6,883 bases of DNA from positions 1 through 6,883 of the forward strand of contig RFJS01000405.1 in the NCBI GenBank assembly GCA_003694825.1, in the 5' to 3' direction. Origin of the DNA: Verrucomicrobiota bacterium. GTDB lineage: Bacteria > Verrucomicrobiota > Verrucomicrobiia > Opitutales > Opitutaceae. The position numbers were made by a program, and so were the translations under genes. The notes beneath the pieces were generated by a model. It did no database searches, was not told where the DNA came from, and saw nothing but the letters and a program-made list of their open reading frames with translations. This document shows, one piece after another, positions 6,073-6,883 of the stretch (the stretch's first letter is position 1; each line of letters starts with the position of its first letter).

Positions 6073-6687
6073 ATGAACCCCGCCCGCAGCCGACGCGGTT
6101 TCAGCCTGATCGAGATGCTCACGGTCATCGCGATCATCTCGATCCTCGCGGCCATTCTCATCCCGGTCGTCGGCAAGGTGCAGGTCAACGCCCGCAAGGC
6201 GAAGACCCGCGTGCAATTCAACGAGTGGGCGGCGGCGATCCATACCTTCCGGCTCGAGTTCGGCTACTACCCGGACTTTTCCGGCATCTCCGGAAATCTC
6301 ATCGATACGGCCGAAGACACCCGGATCTTCGTCGAAACGCTCTCCGGCCATGCCCTCGATGGCAGCGCTCTCGGCAGCGGCGATCCGGGGTATGCCGCGG
6401 GCAACACCCAGGGAATCACCTTCTACTCGTTCAGCACCGAAGATCTCACCGACGGCACAAGACCGCTGCTGCGGGACGGTTTCGGCAACACTCAGATCGC
6501 CGTATTGCCCGATCTCGACTATGACGGCATGATCGAAATCGGTGGCTCCGGGGACTATGCCACCGCCCCGGCTCTCGCCAATGGCGTCCCCTCCGACCTT
6601 GCCTCGGGCACGCCCATTCGCTCCGGCGTGATCTTCTATTCGCCCGGCGCGGGAGAGACAGCCGGCGACATCGTCACCTCCTGGTAA
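6073..6687 (+). CDS. Pseudopilin / prepilin with N-terminal methylation and cleavage motif (GspG-like)
   Basis: The product has 204 residues. A short basic leader MNPARSRRG is followed by FSLIEMLTVIAIISILAAIL, the classic type III prepilin signal: prepilin peptidase would cut after G9, F10 would be N-methylated, and E14 is the conserved Glu at mature position 5. Residues 10-32 form the hydrophobic helix that anchors the subunit in the inner membrane before assembly. The remainder is a soluble globular domain containing FGYYPDFSG (63-71), RDGFGN (134-139) and D147-x-D149-x-D151-G152 with E155, which resembles the calcium-binding loop region of GspG-type major pseudopilins. The C-terminus GVIFYSP...VTSW is common to pseudopilins of this type. 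No other secretion or pilus gene is present, as is usual for the many scattered pseudopilins in Verrucomicrobiota. A GGAGGAG at 6028-6034 is 38 bases before the ATG and too distant to serve it. Confidence 0.9.
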   Translation: MNPARSRRGFSLIEMLTVIAIISILAAILIPVVGKVQVNARKAKTRVQFNEWAAAIHTFRLEFGYYPDFSGISGNLIDTAEDTRIFVETLSGHALDGSALGSGDPGYAAGNTQGITFYSFSTEDLTDGTRPLLRDGFGNTQIAVLPDLDYDGMIEIGGSGDYATAPALANGVPSDLASGTPIRSGVIFYSPGAGETAGDIVTSW

Positions 6688-6702
6688 GCGCCGCCGCCGC
6701 AC

Positions 6703-6720
6703 CCCGCCACTCCAGGCGGG
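6703..6720 (+). terminator. Small hairpin after the pseudopilin gene, possible terminator
   Basis: CCCGCC (6703-6708) and GGCGGG (6715-6720) form a six-pair G-C stem with a six-base loop, 15 bp past the pseudopilin stop. There is no T-run, so termination is only possible, not shown. Confidence 0.22.
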
Positions 6721-6812
6721 CGCAGTCAAAGAAGTGCGGCCGGCGCGTGTCGGCGACAGCGGGCGTGCGTCCGCGCCCACCGTTCCCGCCGCCATTTCGT
6801 TCTCGTTACGGG

Positions 6813-6826
6813 CGCTTCCCGAAGCG
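6813..6826. promoter_or_regulatory. Palindrome upstream of the last gene
   Basis: CGCTTCCCGAAGCG has six-base arms (CGCTTC and GAAGCG) around a CC centre and ends 12 bp before the ATG at 6839. It may be an operator or a 5' leader hairpin. It overlaps a weak -10-like GATAAA (6826-6831). This otherwise featureless interval (6688-6838) holds no open reading frame that I would support. Confidence 0.3.
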
Positions 6827-6838
6827 ATAAACGGCACC

Positions 6839-6883
6839 ATGAAGATCGTTCGTTTTCTCACCCGCGAGGGGCGCACCGGCCAC
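6839..6883 (+). CDS. Start of a gene, probably fumarylacetoacetate hydrolase family protein, cut by window edge
   Basis: Only 15 codons are visible, reading MKIVRFLTREGRTGH. A start of the form M-K-I-v-R-f followed by a short polar turn is typical of fumarylacetoacetate hydrolase family enzymes, which act on C-C bonds of acyl-pyruvate type substrates with a divalent metal. The catalytic region is outside the window, so the assignment is weak. No strong Shine-Dalgarno precedes it; a palindrome lies just upstream. Confidence 0.45.
   Translation, partial: MKIVRFLTREGRTGH

Noticed and set aside
5977..6876. Minus-strand open frame of 299 codons opposite the pseudopilin
   Set aside because: Antisense shadow; the plus frame has the unmistakable prepilin signal.

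Overview
This is a GC-rich bacterial chromosomal window (roughly 70 % G+C by eye) that is almost fully coding. The gene content, the high GC and the scarcity of Shine-Dalgarno sequences fit a Verrucomicrobiota bacterium, possibly of the Opitutales. The features behind this are a lone GspG/PulG-like pseudopilin with an 'FGYYP' motif, a YecH-type metal-binding protein, an acyl-CoA/ACP ligase and a DUF2339 giant membrane protein. The taxonomic call is an inference from style, not proof.

The left five sixths is a run of five genes on the minus strand. In transcription order they are: an OLD/AAA_21-type ATPase (4596-5591), a small TOPRIM-like protein of the DUF4276 type (3908-4552), a MarR-family regulator (3405-3869), a DUF2339 polytopic membrane protein of 995 aa (418-3405), and the N-terminal part of an AMP-binding ligase that runs off the left edge (1-371). 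Gaps are short (43, 38, -1 and 46 bp). The MarR stop and the DUF2339 start overlap as TGATG, with a strong ribosome binding site inside the end of marR, so these two are very probably translationally coupled. A 14-bp palindrome just upstream of marR is a good candidate for its own operator.

The right part is read on the plus strand. It holds a YecH-family metal-binding protein of 83 aa (5732-5983), a type II secretion/type IV pilus-like pseudopilin (6073-6687), and the first 15 codons of a gene that probably encodes a fumarylacetoacetate hydrolase family protein (6839 onward). The divergent interval between the ATPase and yecH carries a 12-bp direct repeat with a 20-bp period and a related inverted repeat.

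The most interesting candidate system is the ATPase plus TOPRIM-like pair. Its architecture parallels known two-gene anti-phage systems that join an OLD/ABC-like ATPase to a TOPRIM effector, but no defence function is shown by the sequence alone. The rest looks like ordinary housekeeping or accessory genes. No rRNA, tRNA, CRISPR array, insertion sequence or integrase was seen.
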